64,000 bases of DNA from Companilactobacillus furfuricola (GTDB lineage: Bacteria; Bacillota; Bacilli; Lactobacillales; Lactobacillaceae), in the NCBI RefSeq assembly GCF_003946325.1, contig NZ_RHNT01000006.1:16120-80119 (forward strand), given 5' to 3'. How positions within the stretch are numbered: the first letter of the stretch is position 1; the number at the start of each line of letters is the position of its first letter. Positions 35,664 to 44,061 of the stretch are shown in pieces. The position numbers were made by a program, and so were the translations under genes. A model generated the notes under the pieces. The model ran no database searches, had not been told where the DNA came from, and saw only the letters and a list, made by a program, of their open reading frames with translations.

Positions 35664-35688
35664 AGCACTGTGCTTTTAAGAGTGCTAA
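35662..35688. promoter_or_regulatory. CIRCE element (HrcA operator) at clpP
   Basis: TTAGCACTG-N9-GAGTGCTAA matches the CIRCE consensus TTAGCACTC-N9-GAGTGCTAA with one mismatch and exact spacing. It sits at the transcription start, so HrcA would repress clpP. No CtsR heptad repeat was seen. Confidence 0.85.
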
Positions 35689-35708
35689 TTAAAAATAGGA
35701 GGCATCTT

Positions 35709-36299
35709 ATGTTAGTTCCTACAGTTATTGAACAAAGTTCACGTGGCGAACGTGCCTATGATATTTATTCAAGATTATTAAAAGATAGAATCATTATGTT
35801 ATCTGGTGAAGTTAATAGCCAAATGGCAAATACAGTTATCGCTGAATTATTATTCCTCGATGCTCAAGATTCAGATAAAGACATCTCCATGTATATCAAC
35901 TCACCCGGTGGTTCTGTTACCGACGGATTAGCTATCATGGATACTATGAATTTTGTTAAATCAGACGTGCAAACAATTGCTACTGGTTTGGCTGCTTCAA
36001 TGGGAAGTGTCTTATTGTCATCAGGTACAAAGGGCAAGCGTTTTGCTCTACCTAACTCAACAATTCTTATTCACCAACCACTTGGTGGCGCTCAAGGACA
36101 ACAAACAGAAATTGAAATTGCTGCTCAAGAGATCTTGAAGACAAGAAAGAGATTGAACCACATTTTGGCAGACAACTCTGGTCAAACATTTGAGAAACTT
36201 CAAAAGGATACAGATCGTGATAACTACATGACTGCCGAAGAAACTAAGGATTATGGTTTGATCGATGGTATCATGACAAATAAACCTGCTGAGAAATAA
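35709..36299 (+). CDS. clpP: ATP-dependent Clp protease proteolytic subunit
   Basis: Serine protease that forms the double-heptamer chamber working with ClpC, ClpE or ClpX. Length is 196 residues from the ATG at 35709, which has TAGGAGG; the longer frame that begins inside CIRCE is not used. Catalytic triad: Ser in [11 protein letters not shown] (about 97), His in [10 protein letters not shown] (about 122), Asp in [10 protein letters not shown] (about 171). N-terminal axial loop [20 protein letters not shown] is typical. Monocistronic between a CIRCE-controlled promoter and a terminator. Confidence 0.97.
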   Translation: MLVPTVIEQSSRGERAYDIYSRLLKDRIIMLSGEVNSQMANTVIAELLFLDAQDSDKDISMYINSPGGSVTDGLAIMDTMNFVKSDVQTIATGLAASMGSVLLSSGTKGKRFALPNSTILIHQPLGGAQGQQTEIEIAAQEILKTRKRLNHILADNSGQTFEKLQKDTDRDNYMTAEETKDYGLIDGIMTNKPAEK

Positions 36300-36314
36300 T
36301 AAATATTGTATTAA

Positions 36315-36343
36315 AAGAGACTCCTTGCGGGGTCTCTTTTTTT
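36315..36343 (+). terminator. Terminator of clpP
   Basis: GAGACTCC / GGGGTCTC stem with a TTGC loop followed by seven T. Confidence 0.85.
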
Positions 36344-36456
36344 ATATCAAAAAGTGGAATTTGATAAATGAATTTAAATATTTTTGGAAACCGATTCCAT
36401 TGTTATAACTTCAACATTAAGAACTTACTATTGATAATTAAGGTAATTCATCTAAA

Positions 36457-36485
36457 TTGACCTAATTTTTTATTTAGTCTATTCT
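36457..36485 (+). promoter_or_regulatory. Promoter of the second DHA2 exporter
   Basis: TTGACC (36457-36462), 17 nt, TATTCT (36480-36485), giving a leader of only about 15 nt before the ribosome binding site and ATG. Confidence 0.5.
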
Positions 36486-36505
36486 AAACTTCGAAGGGAG
36501 CAAAT

Positions 36506-37903
36506 ATGAATAATACAATCGAAAACTCTGTAAATCGTAAGTTTTTTGTCAGTACTTTATTAGCCGGAACTTTCACGATGTCGATCAGTCAATCTTCACT
36601 TTCAACTGCCTATCCCACATTGATGAAGTTTTTCGGAGTGACTGCACCGACGATCCAATGGTTGACCACTGGATTCATGTTGATCATGTGTATCATGATG
36701 CCGATCAGTCCTTGGCTATTAAGTAATATTTCATTCAAGCAATTATTTTTAGGGGTCGTGGGGATATTTGGTGTCGGAACACTTATTATTATTGTTGCAC
36801 CAAACTTTCCGATCGCAATGTTAGGTCGAGCGCTTGAAGCTATTGGAGTCGGAATACTATTCCCCTCGTTCCAATCTGTTTTACTAGAAATAACACCTGA
36901 GGATAATCGTGGAACTACAATGGGCTTTGCCGGATTAGTCATGGGTTCTGCATTAGCCAGCGGTCCGATCATTTCAGGTATCGTATTAAATTGGTTACAT
37001 TGGCAAGGATTGTTCGTCATCTTCTTGATCATCATGGTCGTGATCTTTATTCTCGGCTTATTCTTTATCAAAGACGTGATGCCAAGAAAGAAAGTCCGGC
37101 TCGATTTTATTTCAATTATCTACTTAATCGGTTTGATCGGGTTATTATACGTTGTTAATCAAGCTGGTTCAAAGCATCAATTAGATACAACTTTGTGGAT
37201 CATCTTAGGCATTAGTATTATTTTGACCGCCCTATTTATCCACCGAGAATTGACTGTCAACGAACCATTACTAGATCTTAAAGTAATGAAAAATTTCAAC
37301 TTTGACTTGTCAGTCTTGTTAACAGGTTTTTCCTATATTTCATTGATCGTTGTAACGATCATTTACCCACTCTATTATCAAAATATTTTACACACATCAG
37401 TTTTAGTTTCAGGATTAGCATTAGTTCCACCAGCTATCCTATTGAGTATTTTGAATCCCTTAACTGGTAAATTAGCTGATAAGATCGGCTTCAAACCTAC
37501 TCTGTTGATTGGAATGAGTATGATCGTCGTCGGTTGGTTCGCACTCTTTATCATCAAATCAAAATTGGGATTATTGCCAATGATCATTATTGCTATGTTA
37601 ATTGAGGGGGGTAATGCCTTCGTCATGATGCCAGCGACAACATTGGGTGGTAATTCATTGCCACAAGACTTGATCCCCCATGGAACAGCTATTATTACAA
37701 CCGTTCGTCAATTATTAGGTTCACTGGGAGTAAGTTTAGCTACTTTTATCATAGTCACTTCAAATACACGTCAAAGTTTACCTGCAAATGGTGGACTAGC
37801 CGGGTATCACGCAGTATTTAGATTCTTCTTTATTATCGCTTTAGTTGGTTGGATCTTTGCCGTATTAGTTAAAGATTACAAGAAAAAAGCGATCGCAAAA
37901 TAA
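36506..37903 (+). CDS. MFS multidrug exporter, DHA2 type
   Basis: A 465-residue exporter with about 14 membrane segments. It is related to, but clearly diverged from, the exporter at 33692-35065: both begin with a similar first helix and share the STTxxTALPxI/STAYPTLMKFF-type stretch and the GLAGxHAVF C-terminal pattern. GAAGGGAG precedes the ATG. It appears monocistronic and is followed by copy 2 of the small structured element and a terminator. No regulator gene is adjacent, so the substrate and control are unknown. Confidence 0.87.
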   Translation: MNNTIENSVNRKFFVSTLLAGTFTMSISQSSLSTAYPTLMKFFGVTAPTIQWLTTGFMLIMCIMMPISPWLLSNISFKQLFLGVVGIFGVGTLIIIVAPNFPIAMLGRALEAIGVGILFPSFQSVLLEITPEDNRGTTMGFAGLVMGSALASGPIISGIVLNWLHWQGLFVIFLIIMVVIFILGLFFIKDVMPRKKVRLDFISIIYLIGLIGLLYVVNQAGSKHQLDTTLWIILGISIILTALFIHRELTVNEPLLDLKVMKNFNFDLSVLLTGFSYISLIVVTIIYPLYYQNILHTSVLVSGLALVPPAILLSILNPLTGKLADKIGFKPTLLIGMSMIVVGWFALFIIKSKLGLLPMIIIAMLIEGGNAFVMMPATTLGGNSLPQDLIPHGTAIITTVRQLLGSLGVSLATFIIVTSNTRQSLPANGGLAGYHAVFRFFFIIALVGWIFAVLVKDYKKKAIAK

Positions 37904-37919
37904 TATTTACAACTAATAA

Positions 37920-38037
37920 GAGAGTGGAAGACGACGCGCAGTTGCTGAGGATTTAGGGACTGGCAGCTCAAAGGTGCGGCAAAGCCGTGCCGCTGACAGT
38001 TGCTAAACCGGAGGCCGCTGTCGTCTGGAACTCGTTT
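37920..38037 (+). ncRNA. Small structured element, family 2, copy 2
   Basis: About 118 nt starting 17 nt after the exporter stop codon. Helices parallel to copy 1 with changed bases: AGACGAC/GTCGTCT, TTTAG/CTAAA next to GG/CC, ACTGGCAGC/GCTGACAGT (one mismatch), apical GGTGCGGC/GCCGTGCC with an AAA loop. It is followed after 6 nt by a strong terminator, so it is transcribed with the exporter gene or from its own start. Family not recognised. Confidence 0.5.
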
Positions 38038-38043
38038 CCAAGT

Positions 38044-38086
38044 AAAAACGAGAGCATGCAATTGTGCATGTCTCTCGTTTTTTTTA
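38044..38086. terminator. Terminator behind the structured element and whiA
   Basis: AACGAGAG-CATGCA / TGCATG-CTCTCGTT stem with an ATTG loop, eight T on the plus side and five on the minus side. It serves the exporter/element transcript and probably also the converging whiA operon. Confidence 0.85.
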
Positions 38087-38134
38087 CGTTATTTTCATCC
38101 TAATTATGAAGTAGAAGAAAAAAACAAGTGCCAA

Positions 38135-39070
38135 TTAGACTCTTGCTTCTTCTGCGATACTATTCAATTTTCTGATACGGTGGTTGATCCCTGATTTTGA
38201 AATAGCACCGCTAGGTACCATTTCTCCTAATTCTTTCAAGGAGACTTCAGGGTTATCCAGCCGTAGGACAGCTATTTCTTGAAGCTTAGCTGGCAATGAA
38301 TCTAAGCCCACGGTGTCTCTTAGATATTTGATGTTTTCGACTTGTCTCTCCGCTGCAGCAACTGTCTTATTGATATTAGCATTTTCACAGTTGACGAGCC
38401 GGTTGACCGAGTTTCTCATGTCACGAACGATCCGGATATCTTCAAATTTGAGCATAGCATTAGTAGCGCCGATCAATTGCAAAAAGTCGGCTATCCGTTC
38501 TGCTTCTTTTAAGTAGACGATGTAGCCATTTCTGCGTTTAGTCGTCTTAGCGTTCAATCCGAAATGATTCATCATTTGGGCAATATCATCGTTGTGAGAT
38601 TCATATAATGAATAAATCTCTAAATGATAACGTGAGGTTTCAGGATTATTGACACTGCCCGTTGCCAAAAATGCCCCACGCAAATATGAACGCATTCTTT
38701 GGTCTTCGTTTAAGATGTCAGGCGTGACGTCAGTATTGATCGACAAACCTGTTTCATCCAAAATACCTAAATCTTGCAACACTTGATTAGTGTCACGTTT
38801 GAGTCGAACAAGATATTGATTATTCTTCTTCAACTTCATTTTTTTACGAACTAAAAGTTCAGACTCCATGCCATAATTTTGCTTGATCAAAGAGAATATA
38901 CGCCGAGCAATTGCTGGATTCTCTGTTTGAGTTGTCAGAACAAAATGATGATTTTGTAAACTTAACGAACCATTCATTCTGATCAGAGCTGACAATTCAA
39001 CACGTGCATGCTCTGGATGGACCTCTAAACCAGTGAGTTCTTTTTTTACCTCACTTGCATATGAAGCCAA
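38135..39070 (-). CDS. whiA: WhiA-family DNA-binding protein
   Basis: A 311-residue WhiA protein: an N-terminal LAGLIDADG homing-endonuclease-like domain without nuclease function (about 1-200) and a C-terminal helix-turn-helix (about 225-305, with [19 protein letters not shown] and [13 protein letters not shown]). In Gram-positives it influences chromosome segregation and division. It starts with TTG, which has GGAGAG at correct spacing. Last gene of rapZ-yvcK-whiA, 2 nt after yvcK. Confidence 0.95.
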   Translation of the reverse strand: MASYASEVKKELTGLEVHPEHARVELSALIRMNGSLSLQNHHFVLTTQTENPAIARRIFSLIKQNYGMESELLVRKKMKLKKNNQYLVRLKRDTNQVLQDLGILDETGLSINTDVTPDILNEDQRMRSYLRGAFLATGSVNNPETSRYHLEIYSLYESHNDDIAQMMNHFGLNAKTTKRRNGYIVYLKEAERIADFLQLIGATNAMLKFEDIRIVRDMRNSVNRLVNCENANINKTVAAAERQVENIKYLRDTVGLDSLPAKLQEIAVLRLDNPEVSLKELGEMVPSGAISKSGINHRIRKLNSIAEEARV

Positions 39071-39072
39071 TA

Positions 39073-40104
39073 CTATCTCTCCTCATTTTTTCTATTTCCT
39101 GATTGAAATGCTAAATTTAAAATTTCTGAGGCAACTTTGTCACCGTCATGAAAGGCACCATTATCTCTCAACAGCAAAAAATCGTCTTGAATAACGCGAC
39201 AGCCCATTTTTCTTAAAGTAGTAAAATCAGGTTCTACTTGATTAATGTATTCATCGTACTTCTTATGATTTACGTAATTGTCTGGTACTTGACGAGTGTT
39301 GACTAAGACCGTATCGACGTAATTACCACCAAGGTGACTATCTAATACTTTAACGTGATCAGCATCTGTGAAGTTCTCAGTTTCACCAATTTGCGTCATG
39401 ATATTACAAATATAAACAACTTCGGCCGGTGTCTGTTTAACGGCTTCACCGATCTGCTTGATCATCAAGTTAGGTAAAATACTCGTAAATAAACTACCAG
39501 GACCTAACACTACTACGTCAGCTTGCATTATCGCTGCTAACACTGGTAGGACCGTTTCTGGTTCTTTTTCAGGTTCATCAGAAATTGTTACCCAGACACG
39601 TTTGACGTGCTTACCAGAATGTGTGATCTCATGTTCACCGGATAATGTAGAACCATCGGTGAATTCAGCGTTTAGCGTTAATTTCGAAGTTGAAGCTGGG
39701 AAGACGTTGCCGTCGATGCGCATCATCTTTGATAAAGTTTGCACAGCATCAAAAATATTAGGACGCATCTCGCTCAAAGCTGCGATGATCAAATTTCCTA
39801 ATGCGTGGCCCGAGAAAAAGTCGTCATCACTTTTGAAGCGATGTTGGAACACCTCTAATTCTTCTTCTGGTAAGTCAGATAATGAAGCTAAAACATTTCG
39901 AATGTCCCCTGGTGGAACAACGTTGATGTAGTTACGAATAATACCAGATGATCCCCCATCATCAGCTACCGTAACAATTGCGGTAATATTTGCGTCCTTT
40001 TTCCTCAAACTGTTCAAGATGACTGGTAAACCAGTTCCCCCACCTATAACAACAACTTTTGGACGACGTCCCTTTACAACACGAACAATCCTATTGGTTG
40101 CCAT
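39073..40104 (-). CDS. yvcK: YvcK-family protein (gluconeogenesis factor, CofD-like)
   Basis: About 343 residues. The N-terminal [19 protein letters not shown] (about 16-34) binds a UDP-sugar in homologues. The C-terminal part is CofD-like, but the protein is not a 2-phospho-lactate transferase here. In Bacillus, YvcK is needed for growth on gluconeogenic carbon and for cell shape and binds UDP-GlcNAc, which suits the cell-wall themes nearby. I start it at the ATG inside the end of rapZ (40104, AAGG upstream); an upstream in-frame start would overlap rapZ by 18 more codons. Confidence 0.94.
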   Translation of the reverse strand: MATNRIVRVVKGRRPKVVVIGGGTGLPVILNSLRKKDANITAIVTVADDGGSSGIIRNYINVVPPGDIRNVLASLSDLPEEELEVFQHRFKSDDDFFSGHALGNLIIAALSEMRPNIFDAVQTLSKMMRIDGNVFPASTSKLTLNAEFTDGSTLSGEHEITHSGKHVKRVWVTISDEPEKEPETVLPVLAAIMQADVVVLGPGSLFTSILPNLMIKQIGEAVKQTPAEVVYICNIMTQIGETENFTDADHVKVLDSHLGGNYVDTVLVNTRQVPDNYVNHKKYDEYINQVEPDFTTLRKMGCRVIQDDFLLLRDNGAFHDGDKVASEILNLAFQSGNRKNEER

Positions 40105-41005
40105 TTTCAATAACCTTCTTTTGAGATTTATCTTTATCACGGTGAGTGATATCGACATAGTAGTCTTTCTTCAAGTCTTTTCCTAATCTTTCAGCAATCG
40201 CGACCGAACGATGTTGACCGCCAGTACAACCGATTGCAATAGTTAAACTTGTCTTTCCTTCTTTTTCATATCCCGGAATAATGTAATGGAGTAAATCATA
40301 TAGTTTCTTATAGAAAGTCTCAGTTTCGGGACTGTCCATGACATAATCATAAACCGCCTTATCGGTCCCGGTTTGTGGTTTCAATTCCGGAACATAATAA
40401 GGATTCCTTAAAAATCTGACATCCATTACAATATCTGCGTCGATAGGCAAGCCATATTTAAAGCCAAATGACATGACCTCGACGTGAAAAGTAGGAACCG
40501 AGGAACTTTCTTGGAAATTGTCAAAAATCTCTTCGCGAAGCTGACGTGGCGTCAGTTCAGTAGTATCGATAACAACTTGAGCCCGTGATTTCATTTCTGC
40601 CAACAGTTCGCGCTCTTTTTGAATACCATCCAAAAGGCGACCTTCCATGGCAAGTGGATGGCTCCGACGGGTTTCTTTATAACGTGACACCAATTCTTCA
40701 TCGGAAGCATCTAAGAACATGATCTTCATTTCGACTTTTTGATCAACGCCTTGTTCGTCAACTTGCATTTCTTTAAGCATTGAAAAAATCTCATCGTAAA
40801 AAGCACGTGAACGAATATCGACTACCAAGGCAACTTTAGAAATTTTGCCCGATTCGTGGACTAATTCCCAAAACTTTGGCAGCAAATTCGGTGGCATATT
40901 ATCAATACAAAAATAACCAAGATCTTCGAAGGATTGCATGGCCACAGTCTTGCCTGCACCACTCATTCCCGTAACAATTACTAAACTTAATACCTTCTTT
41001 GCCAT
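40091..41005 (-). CDS. rapZ: RNase adapter / nucleotide-binding protein RapZ (YvcJ)
   Basis: P-loop protein of about 304 residues. Walker A GMSGAGKT is near 13-20, Walker B-like [11 protein letters not shown] near 58-68. The C-terminal domain has [19 protein letters not shown] (about 265-283), the site for small-molecule binding in E. coli RapZ, where it controls glmS mRNA turnover. In Gram-positives (YvcJ) the role is less clear. Start moved to the ATG at 41005 because GAGGTG lies 5 nt upstream. First gene of rapZ-yvcK-whiA. Confidence 0.95.
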   Translation of the reverse strand: MAKKVLSLVIVTGMSGAGKTVAMQSFEDLGYFCIDNMPPNLLPKFWELVHESGKISKVALVVDIRSRAFYDEIFSMLKEMQVDEQGVDQKVEMKIMFLDASDEELVSRYKETRRSHPLAMEGRLLDGIQKERELLAEMKSRAQVVIDTTELTPRQLREEIFDNFQESSSVPTFHVEVMSFGFKYGLPIDADIVMDVRFLRNPYYVPELKPQTGTDKAVYDYVMDSPETETFYKKLYDLLHYIIPGYEKEGKTSLTIAIGCTGGQHRSVAIAERLGKDLKKDYYVDITHRDKDKSQKKVIENGNQ

Positions 41006-41286
41006 TAGAGCACCTCGCATTCGGATTTAAGTGTAACATAACAATCCGGGCGTGTCATTTAAAATGACGCTAGGAATGCAATTGTCTAACTGGATGGTTG
41101 GAAGTAATGGGTTTAACAAGTGAGTCCGGTCAAGACATACTATCAAAACAATATCATTCGGACCCATCTCTGGATAATATGAACAATTTAATAACAGAGT
41201 AAAAATTCGATTGCAACAAATTATGCTTCCATTAATTTCAAATAAGGGTACACTAAATTTAAACTAATACATCGAGGAAATTAACA

Positions 41287-43263
41287 TTGAATACAGTCTT
41301 TTCAATTCTCCTGATAATTGCCGCCGTCATAGTTGCTAATGCCGTCTTTGATAAATTTCAACTAGTCCCAGTGGCATTTCTTCAAATTGCTGCTGGATTG
41401 ATCTTAGCAATTTTTCCGTTATATCAACACTTTGAATTAGAACCAGAGATATTCATGCTAGTCATCATCTCAATGCTAATGTTTAACGATGGTCAAAATA
41501 CTAGTCTGAATCGCCTGACTAGAAATTTTAGTACAACTTTTTCGCTCGCAGTCGAATTAGCAATTGTCTCCATTCTTGTCATTGGTGCTATTACTCACTT
41601 CTTTTTACCAAAATTCAGCATCGCTCTTTGCTTTGCTTTAGGTGCAATAATTGTTCCGACCGATGCAGTAGCTGTTTCTTCGATTACTTCCAAAGTCTTG
41701 GTTCCTAAAGATGTAATGTCTACGTTGGAAAATGAGTCTCTCTTTAATGACGCATCAGGTATCGTAGCACTGAATTTAGCGACTGCTGCAGTTATTACGG
41801 GTCAGTTTTCTGTATGGGCAGGAGTTGTAGATTTCTTATATGTTTTCTTCGGTGGAATAATCGTGGGTACCATCTTAGGAACATTAATAATCTCCTTAAG
41901 AGTTAGATTTATCAACCATCATATGGATGCACCTTCCGTAATGGTCCCTTATACTTTGATGACACCTTTTGTAGTCTATTTGATAGCGGAAGCAGTTGAT
42001 GTATCTGGAATTTTAGCGGTTGTCATGACGGGACTTCTACATGGAGTCCAACAAGAACGATTGCGGTTAACATCTTCCCGATTGCAAATAGTCATGAACA
42101 CCACTTGGTCAGTCTTTGCCTCTATCTTAAATGGCATCGTATTCGTTTTACTAGGTTTATCATTACCCCGTGTTATTCACGATTTATCTCATCGCGGAAC
42201 TAGTTCTATTTTCACATTAGTCGTTATCGGGATTGTTCTCTACCTGGCTATGACAATTATTCGTTTTCTTTGGATTCAATCAGGTTTTGCTAGGATCGAA
42301 TCAACCAACGATCACGACAGAAAAATGAATAGTTTGGTTGCAGCTCTCAGTGGTGTACATGGAACTATCACATTATCATTAGCTTTCTCGTTGCCGTTAA
42401 CATTAAGCAGTCGTCCCTTCACTTACCGTACGGATATAATTTTCATTGCCACTGTTGTAATACTTACGAGCTTGATTATCCCGACGCTGATATTACCGCA
42501 GATGCTACCGAAAAAAATCGATCACTATTCGCAGACTGAATTGGCCAAAGCTAAAAGTGAAATGGTCACTGATTCCATCAATAATTTAACGGCTAAACAT
42601 CCCGACTCTCCAGCTGTCGGCCAGGTAATAAGTATTTTGGATGGCCAACGAGTAGTCCAAACACAGGTCGACCACGGTCAATTAAATGAAATATTCAACC
42701 GTTGCTTTGATATAGAGGCTGACTTTATTCAAGAATTAGTAGATGAGAATCAAATCGATCAAAGAACAGCTGATTTCTATATGAGAATAACTCAAAAGAC
42801 AATCTTTCTAAATCAGCAGCATGTAAGAAAAAGAATTTGGTGGTTCATCAAATTCCAGTTGATCAGTCATTTTTCACTGAGTAAGCGTGCGCGTGAAAAC
42901 CGTCTGGAACAAAAGGCTCAAATCGCCAAACTCTCATCTGAAGAAATCATGACTCAGCGTTCTCAATTTTGGTTAAAGTTTTCTACTTTTGAACAGCAGC
43001 TTCACCTTAAAATTACTCAGTTTTTGAATCAAGCAAGCAATGGTCCCAATGCTGCTGAAGTCAGCGTTGTCAGTCGTGCTTACGATGAGAGACATCGACG
43101 TTTGACTGGGAACAATAAATACGTTGAAGAACAAAATGAATTATTGATCCAAGCATTTCAACAAGAATATAATTTTATTCAATTGCAATCTAACAAAAAA
43201 ATTTACAGTAATGCTTTAAGTAATGCTTTATACGAACAAATATCGACAGATCAATTAGTTTAA
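41287..43263 (+). CDS. CPA1-family cation/proton antiporter, second copy
   Basis: A 658-residue NhaP/CPA1 antiporter with about 12 membrane segments (residues 1-395), IIVPTDAVAVSS (about 120-131) and ENESLFNDASGIV (about 146-158). The long cytoplasmic tail (about 400-658) is rich in charged helices. It shares architecture with the antiporter at 8406-10559 but lacks that protein's acidic linker and differs at the PTD motif (PTDAVAV against PTDPIAV). TTG start with GAGGAAA. Monocistronic, divergent from rapZ, and ended by a bidirectional terminator. Confidence 0.87.
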   Translation: MNTVFSILLIIAAVIVANAVFDKFQLVPVAFLQIAAGLILAIFPLYQHFELEPEIFMLVIISMLMFNDGQNTSLNRLTRNFSTTFSLAVELAIVSILVIGAITHFFLPKFSIALCFALGAIIVPTDAVAVSSITSKVLVPKDVMSTLENESLFNDASGIVALNLATAAVITGQFSVWAGVVDFLYVFFGGIIVGTILGTLIISLRVRFINHHMDAPSVMVPYTLMTPFVVYLIAEAVDVSGILAVVMTGLLHGVQQERLRLTSSRLQIVMNTTWSVFASILNGIVFVLLGLSLPRVIHDLSHRGTSSIFTLVVIGIVLYLAMTIIRFLWIQSGFARIESTNDHDRKMNSLVAALSGVHGTITLSLAFSLPLTLSSRPFTYRTDIIFIATVVILTSLIIPTLILPQMLPKKIDHYSQTELAKAKSEMVTDSINNLTAKHPDSPAVGQVISILDGQRVVQTQVDHGQLNEIFNRCFDIEADFIQELVDENQIDQRTADFYMRITQKTIFLNQQHVRKRIWWFIKFQLISHFSLSKRARENRLEQKAQIAKLSSEEIMTQRSQFWLKFSTFEQQLHLKITQFLNQASNGPNAAEVSVVSRAYDERHRRLTGNNKYVEEQNELLIQAFQQEYNFIQLQSNKKIYSNALSNALYEQISTDQLV

Positions 43264-43312
43264 GTCCAATCTGTTGGATCAGAAGATTAGTTTGAAATTT
43301 ATTGTTACATAC

Positions 43313-43349
43313 AAAAAGTCCTTTTCAGAATTCTGAGAAGGACTTTTTT
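43313..43349. terminator. Bidirectional terminator between antiporter and SLAP gene
   Basis: AAAAAGTCCTT / AAGGACTTTTT stem, with TCAGAATTCTGA forming the upper part. A and T tracts on both sides. Confidence 0.85.
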
Positions 43350-43938
43350 AATAGGATGTAACTGAATTTGTATAGACAATTGGATCAATATCGTCAGAGC
43401 TGACCCACTCATCGGTCGAAACACGATAGTAATGAACTATTGCTTTGGTATTATCCGCAGGATAGACATTGATCGTACGATCTGTTTGCCAGCTAGAATT
43501 AGGTGCTAGACTGCGACCAGATATTTTCTTTAAATTGTGGTTATACAATGGTGCCGGTGTTCTAGTAGCTATTTTAGCAACCCCATTGAAGGTTCCATAC
43601 AAATATCCAGCATCAGCAGGTAAAAATTCGTCAGTGGATACTTGGAAATAAGTTGAACCATCATTTCTGAATAATTCAGAGCCAACTTTCCAATCACTGC
43701 CTTGACTTAATTCTCTAGAACTGAGTGACCCAATTTTACTATAAAGCTTGGCGCTATTCGAAGTTACCTCAACGGCAGTATTTTCTACTGGCGTGATTGT
43801 TTTAACTCCATTTTGATTACTATTTGTTGCAATTGTTTTATCGTTTCCCGTTGCAGCGAAAACTTGCGTGTCTGTCACTGCCCCAGTTAAAAGAGATATT
43901 ATTAGTGCAGCAATTAATCCTGGATTGAAAAATTTCAT
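43348..43938 (-). CDS. Secreted protein with two SLAP (S-layer-type) domains
   Basis: A 196-residue exported protein. The signal peptide (about 1-29) ends VFA-ATG. Two related SLAP segments follow: about 60-108, with SAKLYSKIGSLSSRELSQGS and FQVSTDEFLPADAGYLY, and about 122-182, with APLYNHNLKKISGRSLAPNS and YYRVSTDEWVSSDDI. SLAP domains attach proteins to the lactobacillus cell wall. There is no enzymatic domain, so it may be a small wall-associated or surface-layer-like protein. Monocistronic. Confidence 0.85.
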   Translation of the reverse strand: MKFFNPGLIAALIISLLTGAVTDTQVFAATGNDKTIATNSNQNGVKTITPVENTAVEVTSNSAKLYSKIGSLSSRELSQGSDWKVGSELFRNDGSTYFQVSTDEFLPADAGYLYGTFNGVAKIATRTPAPLYNHNLKKISGRSLAPNSSWQTDRTINVYPADNTKAIVHYYRVSTDEWVSSDDIDPIVYTNSVTSY

Positions 43939-43998
43939 GTTAATTCCCTCCCAAGATTATGATTGCACAAATTAGTCATCATGATCAAAAAAAATTTA

Positions 43999-44029
43999 AA
44001 TTAAAAAAGCCCATGTGACTTTTTTAATT
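43999..44029 (-). terminator. Weak terminator of uvrBA
   Basis: AATTAAAAAAG / CTTTTTTAATT inverted repeat 33 nt behind the uvrA stop. The stem is AT-only apart from one pair, so efficiency is doubtful. Confidence 0.4.
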
Positions 44030-44061
44030 AAGACTAGAAATCAACTCATTCCCTTGTGACA

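Noticed and set aside
36385..36399. Palindrome TGGAAACCGATTCCA upstream of the second exporter as a cre (CcpA) site
   Set aside because: It resembles cre but is one base too long and lies about 70 nt upstream of the promoter. Without a profile score I do not list it as a site.
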